Of a stretch of 22,286 bases of DNA, positions 9,662 to 16,149 are shown piece after piece. The notes below the pieces were generated by a model, which ran no database searches, was not told the DNA's origin, and was given only the letters and a program-made list of their open reading frames with translations. Position 1 is the first letter of the stretch; each line of letters starts with the position of its first letter. The stretch comes from Sivonenia sp049582005 (GTDB lineage Bacteria > Cyanobacteriota > Cyanobacteriia > Gloeobacterales > PMM-0068), in assembly GCA_049582005.1 (NCBI GenBank), contig JBAUTB010000054.1, positions 1-22,286 on the forward strand. Direction: 5' to 3'. Made by a program: the position numbers and the translations under genes.

Positions 9662-9775
9662 TCAGATGGGCACCTTGCAAGCACGGGGGGAAAGCGTGGG
9701 GATGAGAATACAATTGCTCGACACGTCAAGCAACAAGGATATGAGTACGAGCAGTTACATCAAGTCAGCAATTGA
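9662..9775 (+). pseudogene. Possible C-terminal remnant of a decayed gene
   Basis: A 37-codon open frame follows directly after an in-frame TAG and ends with TGA. It has no start codon context, yet the residues (for example GDENTIARHVKQQGYEYEQL) read like a protein C-terminus with a charged helix. I cannot name the family. It could equally be chance. Confidence 0.2.
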
Positions 9776-10054
9776 GCCTTCTTGATTTCTAATGCCCCCG
9801 TCCGCCTACAGCGGGGTAGTGTATTTTTGCAAGATGCCCCCTTAATTCCAAAACTCATCCAAGTTCACTTCTTCTATCTCTTGAGGATGTCAAAAAATTT
9901 GATGCGGGAAATGAAACCACTCAATACTCCCTGTCGCATTAACATTGCACTGGTTAGTAAAATATCGCTTTAAAAGACTTGAAATACGTCCTCTCCAGTA
10001 CAAGCTTCATCAATTTAAAAATCGATCATCCTTAAATCTCGCAGTTTAGAGTCG

Positions 10055-10078
10055 AGTGGTAGCTTCGGCGCTACCACT
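10055..10078. terminator. Stem-loop downstream of glutaminase, possible terminator
   Basis: A perfect 9-bp stem (AGTGGTAGC/GCTACCACT) with a TTCGGC loop lies 17 bp past the glutaminase stop. The T run (TTT) is on the plus-strand side, so as a classical terminator it points rightward. On the minus strand it could still stop or stabilise the glutaminase transcript, since many cyanobacterial terminators lack a U tract. Confidence 0.5.
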
Positions 10079-10094
10079 TTTCCTGGATTATCTG

Positions 10095-11126
10095 TCACCA
10101 TTCATCCACCTCTGAGCCTCCCTCTATCCATTGCTGTAAATTCCGCTCTGGCTTGGCAACGTTAAATAGATGCAATCCAAAATCCCGCGACAGGTCTTCG
10201 CAAACTTTGATACCTCTGGCACTATTACCTTTCTTATCAAGGAGGGGCGAGAATGTGCCGACGCCCAATATCCTAGGTACGACAGCGACAATACCTCCTC
10301 CCACCCCACTCTTGGCAGGTATTCCCACCCGGTACGCCCATTCTCCAGAGCCATCGTACATGCCGCAGGTGAGCATAACGCTAATCACATCCTGCACATA
10401 TCTTTCATCGATCGCTCGTTCTTTCGTTACTGGATTGATGCCCCCATTCGCCAGGGTTGCTGCCAGCATCGCCAGATCTTTGGCATTCACCAGAATTGAA
10501 CATTGCTGAAAATACAAATCCAGCGTTTCATCGATCTTGTCGCTGACCATGCCAAAGTTCAGCATCAGATATGCCATCGCCCGATTGCGGTAGCCCGTCG
10601 CCTTTTCTGATAAAAAGACGGGCACATTGATATCATGATCCCGTCCAGTGTAGCGTTTGAACATTTCTAGCAGGCGTTTTAGCCGCTCAGTGCCATTTTG
10701 GCCGTTGATCAGATCGGTAGTGGCGATCGCCCCTGCATTCACCATTGGGTTATAGGGACGGTTAGTTACCTCATCCAGCACGATCGAGTTAAACGCTTCC
10801 CCAGTCGGTTCAACACTGACTTTACTATTTACATACTCACGTCCATGGTCCTCCAACGCCAGGCCAAACACAAATGCCTTAGATATGGACTGAATGGTGA
10901 ATAACTGGTCGCAATCACCCACTTCAAAGCTCTGCCCATCCTTTGTCACCACACAAATGCCAAACCACTCCGGTTTTGCCAGCACCAGTTCAGGAATGTA
11001 ATCAGCAACAGCACCATCGTTGAGCGATCGATACTTCTCGTGTAAGTCGTTTAGATAATTCCGAAATGGCGCTGTAACGGCAGTGATAGAACTGGCAAGC
11101 GAATGTAAATCTCCCTTATTTGGCAT
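10095..11126 (-). CDS. glsA: Glutaminase A
   Basis: A 343-residue serine-dependent glutaminase with the beta-lactamase-like fold. It converts glutamine to glutamate and ammonia in the cytoplasm. The catalytic SxxK is S80-I-S-K83 in FTIQSISKAF. Other family stretches are RPYNPMVNAGAIATT, the central tyrosine region and the glycine-rich PAKSGVGGGIVAVVP. The length suits a full single-domain enzyme with about 25 extra N-terminal residues. ATG 11126 lies 5 bp past the stop of the ParA-like gene, with GGAGGGG about 10 nt upstream, so the two are almost certainly co-transcribed. The gene is unusually rich in CGATCG and holds the only HIP1 octamer I found (10723-10730). Confidence 0.96.
   Translation of the reverse strand: MPNKGDLHSLASSITAVTAPFRNYLNDLHEKYRSLNDGAVADYIPELVLAKPEWFGICVVTKDGQSFEVGDCDQLFTIQSISKAFVFGLALEDHGREYVNSKVSVEPTGEAFNSIVLDEVTNRPYNPMVNAGAIATTDLINGQNGTERLKRLLEMFKRYTGRDHDINVPVFLSEKATGYRNRAMAYLMLNFGMVSDKIDETLDLYFQQCSILVNAKDLAMLAATLANGGINPVTKERAIDERYVQDVISVMLTCGMYDGSGEWAYRVGIPAKSGVGGGIVAVVPRILGVGTFSPLLDKKGNSARGIKVCEDLSRDFGLHLFNVAKPERNLQQWIEGGSEVDEW
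10723..10730. repeat. HIP1 octamer (GCGATCGC)
   Basis: The highly iterated palindrome of many cyanobacteria occurs here, inside the glutaminase gene, in its extended GGCGATCGCC form. I saw no other full copy in the window. Confidence 0.85.
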
Positions 11127-11131
11127 CTTGC

Positions 11132-11890
11132 CTACCCCTCCGCAATTTGCTGTGCCACTTTACGGAACTCCTGACTCACCGGGTGTTCTGGATACTTCGC
11201 GCAAAACACCCCTTCACTGGCAAGCTGCACTACATCCTCCGACAGCGGAAATACCCCTGCAACGGTTTCCCCGTAAGTTTCCTCAACTTTCTGTTTTAGG
11301 GCATCCAGATTCAGTTTGCTGTGGGCTTTATTGATAGCCAGCAGCATTTTGCGGACTTTCAATTGTCGTGCTACATCCACCGTAACAGCAGTGCCCTGGT
11401 AATCTTGCTTATCAGGACGCAAAATCAGGATTAGCACATGGGAGATGGCGATCGACAAAAAGGTTTCCTTTGAGAGGCCCGGATGGGTATCAATGAACAA
11501 ATAGTCCAACTGAAGCCCCTTCACTAAGCTGCGAAACCCATCATTCAGGAGCTTGACATCGTAGCCATCCTTCAAAATACGGGCAATGTCATCGGCTTTA
11601 ACACTGGAGGGTACTAGAAACAATTTGCCCGTGCCCGTCACACCCAAATTAGCGCTGACATTATAGGCAGCATCTTCGATCGAACATTCGCTCCAGAGGT
11701 AATTGTTTAGGGTTTTATAGGTCTGCTCTGGCTCCAGGCAAAACAGATTGTGAATACCGGGCGAGGGCACATCGGTATCGACGACGCCGACTCGATAACC
11801 TTGCAGCGCAACTGTAGTTGCTAAGTTGGCAGTAAAGTTAGACTTCCCTGTACCGCCTCTATAGGAGTGTATTGAAACAACTTTTGGCAT
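11132..11890 (-). CDS. ParA/MinD-like P-loop ATPase
   Basis: A 252-residue ATPase of the ParA/MinD superfamily. The P-loop reads SYRGGTGKSN (9-18), so the usual signature lysine at the start of the deviant Walker A motif is arginine (R11). Further motifs are VVDTDVPSPG (37-45) and a Walker B-like LFIDTHPGLS (131-140). Such proteins usually dimerise on ATP and position cargo, DNA or membrane partners, or serve as regulatory switches; no ParB partner or centromere-like repeats are seen, so plasmid partition is unlikely. It is the first gene of a two-gene unit with glutaminase. Function is unassigned; co-transcription hints at a role tied to glutamine metabolism or to localising the enzyme. Three CGATCG sites lie in or close to this gene, unlike the surrounding DNA. 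Confidence 0.92.
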   Translation of the reverse strand: MPKVVSIHSYRGGTGKSNFTANLATTVALQGYRVGVVDTDVPSPGIHNLFCLEPEQTYKTLNNYLWSECSIEDAAYNVSANLGVTGTGKLFLVPSSVKADDIARILKDGYDVKLLNDGFRSLVKGLQLDYLFIDTHPGLSKETFLSIAISHVLILILRPDKQDYQGTAVTVDVARQLKVRKMLLAINKAHSKLNLDALKQKVEETYGETVAGVFPLSEDVVQLASEGVFCAKYPEHPVSQEFRKVAQQIAEG

Positions 11891-12356
11891 ATTTAAATAT
11901 CTAAGTTAATAACGCACGTAAAGGATTATCCAGATTATCCAAAAAGATACCAGATAAAATCTAATATCAAGAAAAATTCTAAATTCACTTAATAAGAAGT
12001 TATTTTAAGGAGCAAAAACTGTAGCTTTTGAAACAGATTTATCAACAAGTGTTTGAATATATTTGAGATTCTGTTACCCAACTAATACATAGTTCTATCC
12101 AATAAAAGGGCAGGCGATCAGACTGCGGTGACAAGCTTTCAAGCACGTCCTCATCCATAACTGAGGCAGCATAACTTTATGGCTCATTCTGATAGCTAGC
12201 GGATGGCTCAACTTCTAACGACTTCGTGATCCCTACCTATAAAAGTGGCTTTTTGAATAGGATTTGAATTTCCTATTCAAAAAGCCACATCATACGCTGC
12301 ATTTGGGAATGAAGTGTATACAAATATACAGAGCCTATCTAATTAATGACCATTAA
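11891..12356. other. 466-bp AT-rich intergenic stretch
   Basis: This stretch holds the upstream region of the parA-like/glsA unit on its left side and the decarboxylase terminator (12245-12288) on its right. I see no gene and no clear promoter hexamers. Confidence 0.6.
12245..12288 (-). terminator. Intrinsic terminator of the decarboxylase operon
   Basis: An 18-bp perfect inverted repeat (12245-12262 with 12271-12288) closes an 8-nt loop. On the minus strand it is followed by TTTTATAGG, so it terminates transcription coming from the decarboxylase gene, whose stop is about 70 bp upstream. The stem is unusually long, with an internal A5/T5 run. Confidence 0.85.
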
Positions 12357-13787
12357 TTAACATTTCTCTACAACAACCTTTAAATAGCCTTCAGGTATAC
12401 CACCGCTTAAGATTCCCCCAGCCTGAGAGACCGCTTCTAAATAATCCAATGCTTCTTGACTGATTACTTCTCCAGGCAGGAGCACAGGAATACCCGGAGG
12501 ATACGGCTCCACCGAATAAGCAGAAATCCTACCGACAGCTTCTTTCCAGAGAACCGCTTCATTCGCCGCAAAGTAGGCTTCTCTTGGACTACAAGCTTGC
12601 GTACCGATCTTTGGCAAAACCATCGGTCTATGGATCGGCTGACCAGCAGGGAGCGGGTAGTGTTCAAGCGCATAAAACAGCCGTTCGCTATGGGTTTTGG
12701 GCGTACAGTAGGAAGTCAAAAACACCCCATGATTCCAACCGACCAATTCGGCATGAATATGGTGCTGAACAGCAAGCCACGTTTCCAAAGCAAAACCCGA
12801 CCCTTCTAAAGCTATGGTCCATCGAGTCCAGTCGGGATACTCTACCCACCTATACGGGGTACTCAAGAGCTTTTGCCGAAAGGCTTGAGCTTGTTGGTAT
12901 ACATTTTCCAAGCCTGCATAGCCTCCCGTCACCATTTGGGCACGAGCAGCATCTAAAGAAGCCATAACCGGATAACTTGGGCTACTGGTTTGGACCATCC
13001 GCAAGGTTTGGGCCAAACGTTGCGGGTCTACCCGTTGGCCCTTTCGGTGCAAAATAGCCCCCTGTGTCAAAGCGCCCAAGGTCTTGTGGGCAGAGTGAAC
13101 AACCAAATCAGCCCCCAAAACTACCGCACAATCTGGCAGTTGAGGATGAAAAGCAAAATGACTGCCATGGGCACTATCCACTAAAACAGTCAGCCCTTGC
13201 TGATGGGCCAATTTTATCGTTGCCTCCATATCAGCGACTTGGCCGTAGTAGGTGGGATAAACCAAACATAGCGCTTTGGCTTGCGGATAGGAGGCCAGAG
13301 CCTTCTCAATAGAAGCTATACTCACCCCTTCTGCCGTTCCTAAATAATCATTCCAGTCAGGCTCTAGCCAGACGGGTATAGCTCCGCTCAAGACTAATCC
13401 GTGAATGACGGAACGGTGGCTATTGCGGGCAAGCAGTACCACATCGCCAGGAGCACAGGTCGCCAGGAGCATAGCTTGGACTCCACTCGTGGAACCATTC
13501 ACCAGGAAGTAGCTCTGGTCACTGTCCCAGGCTTGGGCCGCTAATTCCTGGGCTTGCTGAATCGGTCCCCTTGGTTCATGTAGACTATCGAGTCCTTCTA
13601 ATTCGGTAAGGTCTGCTTGAAAAAGCTGATGTCCCAGTAGTTTCTTAATCGAATCCGAAGATCCAAAACCCAAATGTCCAGGGGTATGGAAGGCAATATG
13701 CTTATAGTGAAGAAACTGAAGAAGAGCCTCGACGAGAGGCATTTTGGTCCTAAATTCTTTATTCTTTTTTTCTTTATCCTTTGCCAT
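12357..13787 (-). CDS. Orn/Lys/Arg decarboxylase, SpeA-like (PLP-dependent, fold type I)
   Basis: A 476-residue PLP enzyme of the basic amino acid decarboxylase family, close in size and layout to Bacillus SpeA-type arginine decarboxylase. It would make agmatine, cadaverine or putrescine, feeding polyamine synthesis. Visible are the N-terminal HTPGHLGFG segment, NGSTSGVQA (cofactor phosphate region), VDSAHGSHFAFH (cofactor-ring aspartate and histidine), the Schiff-base lysine in SAHKTLGALTQGA, and the C-terminal PPGIPVLLPGE stretch. I chose ATG 13787; a GTG at 13805 would add six residues. The start overlaps the end of the upstream 84-aa gene by 14 nt and has no Shine-Dalgarno, so translation is probably coupled. 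Substrate (Arg, Lys or Orn) cannot be decided by eye. Confidence 0.93.
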   Translation of the reverse strand: MAKDKEKKNKEFRTKMPLVEALLQFLHYKHIAFHTPGHLGFGSSDSIKKLLGHQLFQADLTELEGLDSLHEPRGPIQQAQELAAQAWDSDQSYFLVNGSTSGVQAMLLATCAPGDVVLLARNSHRSVIHGLVLSGAIPVWLEPDWNDYLGTAEGVSIASIEKALASYPQAKALCLVYPTYYGQVADMEATIKLAHQQGLTVLVDSAHGSHFAFHPQLPDCAVVLGADLVVHSAHKTLGALTQGAILHRKGQRVDPQRLAQTLRMVQTSSPSYPVMASLDAARAQMVTGGYAGLENVYQQAQAFRQKLLSTPYRWVEYPDWTRWTIALEGSGFALETWLAVQHHIHAELVGWNHGVFLTSYCTPKTHSERLFYALEHYPLPAGQPIHRPMVLPKIGTQACSPREAYFAANEAVLWKEAVGRISAYSVEPYPPGIPVLLPGEVISQEALDYLEAVSQAGGILSGGIPEGYLKVVVEKC

Positions 13788-14028
13788 GCACGCGCAAAAT
13801 GTCACGGATTGAGATAAATAGTTCTTCAGGCATTAAAACGGGCTCTGTAAATAGTAAGGTCAATTTCCCGGTCGGGTAATGAACGGCTACCCCTCTGGGC
13901 TGACGGGCTTGGTAACGGTGCGTATCACAATAGTGTTCATAGGTTGTCCGGGCCTCCTCCAGGATAGGCATAATCCGGGCAACGCTAGCGGGCGTATTGT
14001 TTATTCGTTTGTCAGCTTGAGCAATCAT
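13774..14028 (-). CDS. Small conserved-looking protein of unknown function upstream of the decarboxylase
   Basis: An 84-residue protein, not recognised. It begins with a polar helix rich in Ala, Arg and Glu (SVARIMPILEEARTTYEHY, about 15-33) and continues with an Arg/Gln-rich stretch and likely beta strands (GVAVHYPTGKLTLLF, 46-60). It has no signal peptide or membrane segment. It ends inside the start of the decarboxylase gene with a 14-nt overlap, which argues that it is real and translated from the same message. A regulatory or accessory role for the decarboxylase is possible, but only context supports it. Confidence 0.7.
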   Translation of the reverse strand: MIAQADKRINNTPASVARIMPILEEARTTYEHYCDTHRYQARQPRGVAVHYPTGKLTLLFTEPVLMPEELFISIRDILRVHGKG

Positions 14029-14432
14029 GATATTTAGCTGAAAAAAAGTATTAGATTACTCGGTAGCTTACCTGTATTAGTTAGCTTCTGGCAATAAGAA
14101 AAGGATATTCTAGAGAGAATAGACCTCATTCGTGTTAATTGATCTCAATGAAACAATAGAATTAAGCAGAGGAATGAACCCAGGGACCAGGATCTGTAGG
14201 GTGTCAGATTGAGGATGTGCTGAATTAATTCTCTGTAAAAATTTATTAGGTAATGTATCAATATTTGAAGAGCCGCTTGAAAACCAAATTCTGGGTTTTT
14301 GAGGGAAGTCCCTCGATTCGGTGATTCAGTAAAAGTTTACTGCTAACAATTTTTACGCTGGACAGTTCTTATACTTGCTCCAGCATTTCTCACGCAACCC
14401 GTGATTTTTGTGACGTTGCCATGAGGTAAACC
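14029..14432. other. 404-bp divergent intergenic region between decarboxylase unit and PII-like gene
   Basis: Both flanking units should have their promoters here. On the plus side there are two close inverted repeats and a TATACT hexamer, listed separately. I see no gene and no clear NtcA site (GTA-N8-TAC). Confidence 0.6.
14301..14375 (+). promoter_or_regulatory. Candidate promoter and operator of the PII-like gene
   Basis: Two tight inverted repeats lie in tandem: GAGGGA-AG-TCCCTC (14301-14314) and CAGTAAA-AG-TTTACTG (14327-14342). A TATACT hexamer at 14370-14375 fits a -10 element, about 58 nt before the GTG start, with no good -35 box. The second repeat would be centred about 45 bp upstream of the expected transcript start, a usual place for an activator. 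It resembles an NtcA site but has 6 rather than 8 bases between GTA and TAC. Confidence 0.4.
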
Positions 14433-14801
14433 GTGAACAAGATAGAAGCCATTATCCAGCCCGACAAACTCGAAGAGGTGAAAGAAGCGTTGCTCAAAGC
14501 AGGCATTGTCGGGATGACGGTCACAGAGGTCCGAGGATTTGGGCGACAGAAGGGCCAAACGACCGTGTATAGAGGAGCCAAATACACCGCTCAGTTTTTG
14601 AATAAGATTAAAATTGAAACGGTCGTTTCGGACGAAATGACAGATGCAGCCGTAGCTGTGATTGTGCAGGCTGCCCGCAAAGGAGATATCGGGGATGGGA
14701 AGGTATTTGTCATTCCGGTGGGACGCAGTGTGCGCATTCGCACAGGAGAACAGAACGAATCAGCCCTTTCAACACCCGAGGAAGCGAAGCTAGGCCTCTA
14801 A
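14433..14801 (+). CDS. PII-like nitrogen regulatory protein (GlnB/GlnK family paralogue)
   Basis: A 122-residue PII protein starting at GTG 14433, with GAGG 6 nt upstream. The family forms trimers that bind ATP/ADP and 2-oxoglutarate and steer nitrogen and carbon metabolism through the T-loop. The core is canonical: VRGFGRQKGQT (33-43), K58, the B-loop RKGDIGDGK (82-90) and RIRTG (101-105). The T-loop is not. Compared with the standard cyanobacterial GlnB it has Thr44, Val45, Ala49, Lys50, Ala53 and Gln54, so the phosphorylated Ser49 is missing, while Tyr46, Arg47 and Tyr51 remain. Gln9 and Asp11 replace the usual Arg and Phe. About ten extra residues follow the usual C-terminus. It is therefore probably a second PII with a different partner, not the housekeeping GlnB. 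It is divergent from the decarboxylase unit and monocistronic, given the terminator behind it. Confidence 0.93.
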   Translation: MNKIEAIIQPDKLEEVKEALLKAGIVGMTVTEVRGFGRQKGQTTVYRGAKYTAQFLNKIKIETVVSDEMTDAAVAVIVQAARKGDIGDGKVFVIPVGRSVRIRTGEQNESALSTPEEAKLGL

Positions 14802-14817
14802 TTCTTCATACAGGGAC

Positions 14818-14853
14818 AATTTCTACCCGCTAGAGGTGCGGGTAGAAATTTTT
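14818..14853 (+). terminator. Strong intrinsic terminator of the PII-like gene
   Basis: A 13-bp perfect stem (14818-14830 with 14838-14850), GC-rich at the loop end, closes a 7-nt loop and runs into ATTTTT. It begins 16 nt after the stop codon and separates the PII-like gene from the acetyltransferase. Confidence 0.92.
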
Positions 14854-14912
14854 GTGGGGATGCGTGAGGAGGTGAGTTAGACTGCATCCTATTAGGATTA
14901 CCGTGGCTAGGT

Positions 14913-15443
14913 ATGGCTACTTTTGAAAAAGCAGCAATCAAAGATATTTCTATTATTCAAGAATTAGCCTATAAGATTTGGCATCAGTATTATCCAGGCA
15001 TCATATCAGTTGAGCAAATCAACTACATGCTTCAGATGATGTATAGCTTATCTTCCATCCATAGTGAATTAATGTCTCAAGTGATTTATAAATTTGTGAT
15101 GGATGGCGAAGTGCCCATTGGCTACCTCTCCTATCAATATGAAAAAGATAAGTACAGGATAAAACTAAATAAGGTTTATTTACTACCAGAATATCATGGA
15201 CAGGGAATTGGCCAAGCAATGCTCTTTCATGCCAAAGAAGAGGGCGAGAAATGTAAAGCCGATCAAATATACTTAACTGTCAACAAAAATAATCAGAAAG
15301 CGATAAGGGCCTATAAGAAATTTGGGTTTGTCATAACAGAGTCTATCGTGAATGATATTGGTGGCGGTCATGTCATGGATGATTTTATAATGACTTATGA
15401 TTTAGCTTGCTCAAGCTATTTCTCAAGCGCTACCTATAGATAA
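14913..15443 (+). CDS. GNAT family N-acetyltransferase
   Basis: A 176-residue acetyltransferase. The acetyl-CoA pyrophosphate-binding motif A is clear in VYLLPEYHGQGIGQAM (88-103), with Q97-x-x-G100-x-A102, followed by the motif B region LTVNKNNQKAIRAYKKFGF. The fold transfers acetyl from acetyl-CoA to an amine; the acceptor is not evident, though the layout recalls PaiA/spermidine-type GNATs. A polyamine target would fit the nearby decarboxylase but is speculative. The start ATG 14913 has only a weak Shine-Dalgarno. The DUF1614 gene starts about 24 bp downstream on the same strand. Confidence 0.88.
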   Translation: MATFEKAAIKDISIIQELAYKIWHQYYPGIISVEQINYMLQMMYSLSSIHSELMSQVIYKFVMDGEVPIGYLSYQYEKDKYRIKLNKVYLLPEYHGQGIGQAMLFHAKEEGEKCKADQIYLTVNKNNQKAIRAYKKFGFVITESIVNDIGGGHVMDDFIMTYDLACSSYFSSATYR

Positions 15444-15467
15444 CGAAAACCTAGGAGTATGGAGCGC

Positions 15468-16136
15468 ATGATTTACCTACCTGTTCCACTATTACTATTT
15501 TTGATATTTTTGCTGCTGCTACCGTTCATCTGGTTTGCGGTAACCATTGATGTTGTACAGGTTGCCGCAGCCAAGCTAGGATTTTCCCCTACGGTGGGGT
15601 TGATATTGCTGAGCTTGATTATTTTAGGTAGTGCCATTAATATCCCTTTCTATCGAACAGAATCGACCATTTCTTTAGTTGATGAATTAATCGATTTACA
15701 TCGACAACTGTACTGGAGGATTCCCTTCCATAAAGTAAAAAGTGTAACCGTGGTTGCCCTGAATGTAGGAGGTGGTTTAATCCCCACACTCTTAGCCCTA
15801 TATCAATTTAGGCAAGCCGATGCGCTTAGTATCCTTCTGGTTACGGGTATCGTTACCCTGGTGACATACTTCTCAGCCCATGTGGTTCCAGGCATTGGCA
15901 TTCAGATGAATGCACTGGTAGCTCCTATTACGGCTTCCCTGGCAGCTCTATCCATAACAAATAGTCACCCTTCTGCGGTAGCCTTTGCCGGTGGCGTGCT
16001 AGGCACTTTACTGGGGGCGGACCTACTTCATTTCAAGGACATGAAAAACATAGGGGCAGGAATTGTCAGTATTGGCGGGGCCGGAGTATTTGATGGCATT
16101 GCTCTATGTGGCCTATTTGCGCTGTTGTTGACCTAA
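15468..16136 (+). CDS. DUF1614 family integral membrane protein
   Basis: A 222-residue membrane protein with about six or seven hydrophobic segments, starting with a very hydrophobic N-terminal helix. DUF1614 hallmarks are NIPFYR after the second segment, HVVPGIGIQMNAL in the middle, and the glycine-rich LGTLLGADLLHFKDMKN and SIGGAGVFDGIALCG near the end. The molecular role of the family is unknown. I prefer ATG 15468, with AGGAG 10 nt upstream; the earlier ATG 15459 is only one base from that Shine-Dalgarno. It is convergent with the FAD-oxidoreductase gene, with a 13-bp gap and no terminator between them. Confidence 0.88.
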   Translation: MIYLPVPLLLFLIFLLLLPFIWFAVTIDVVQVAAAKLGFSPTVGLILLSLIILGSAINIPFYRTESTISLVDELIDLHRQLYWRIPFHKVKSVTVVALNVGGGLIPTLLALYQFRQADALSILLVTGIVTLVTYFSAHVVPGIGIQMNALVAPITASLAALSITNSHPSAVAFAGGVLGTLLGADLLHFKDMKNIGAGIVSIGGAGVFDGIALCGLFALLLT

Positions 16137-16149
16137 AGCTACGAGATAT

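Larger units (their letters stand above)
9250..10094. other. 845-bp intergenic stretch with no convincing gene
   Basis: This stretch separates the TOMM-like locus from the glutaminase gene. The minus-strand promoter of the precursor-like gene should lie near 9260-9350, but I see no clear -35/-10 pair. I found no small Cys/Ser/Thr-rich ORF with a good ribosome binding site that could be a second precursor. A short orphan reading frame (9662-9775) and a hairpin (10055-10078) are listed separately. Confidence 0.6.

Noticed and set aside
9782..9973. 63-aa plus-strand ORF in the large intergenic gap, considered as a second peptide precursor
   Set aside because: It starts at TTG without a ribosome binding site, is basic and hydrophobic, has a single Cys, and does not look like a leader-core peptide.
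10153..10509. Plus-strand ORFs of 118 and 109 aa antisense to glutaminase
   Set aside because: They are shadows of the glsA coding sequence, whose catalytic motifs are clear.
11132..11890. Plasmid partition system
   Set aside because: There is no ParB gene, no iterated centromere-like repeat and no replication gene beside the ParA-like ATPase.
12456..12967. Plus-strand ORFs of 117 and 127 aa antisense to the decarboxylase
   Set aside because: They are shadows of a well recognised PLP enzyme gene.
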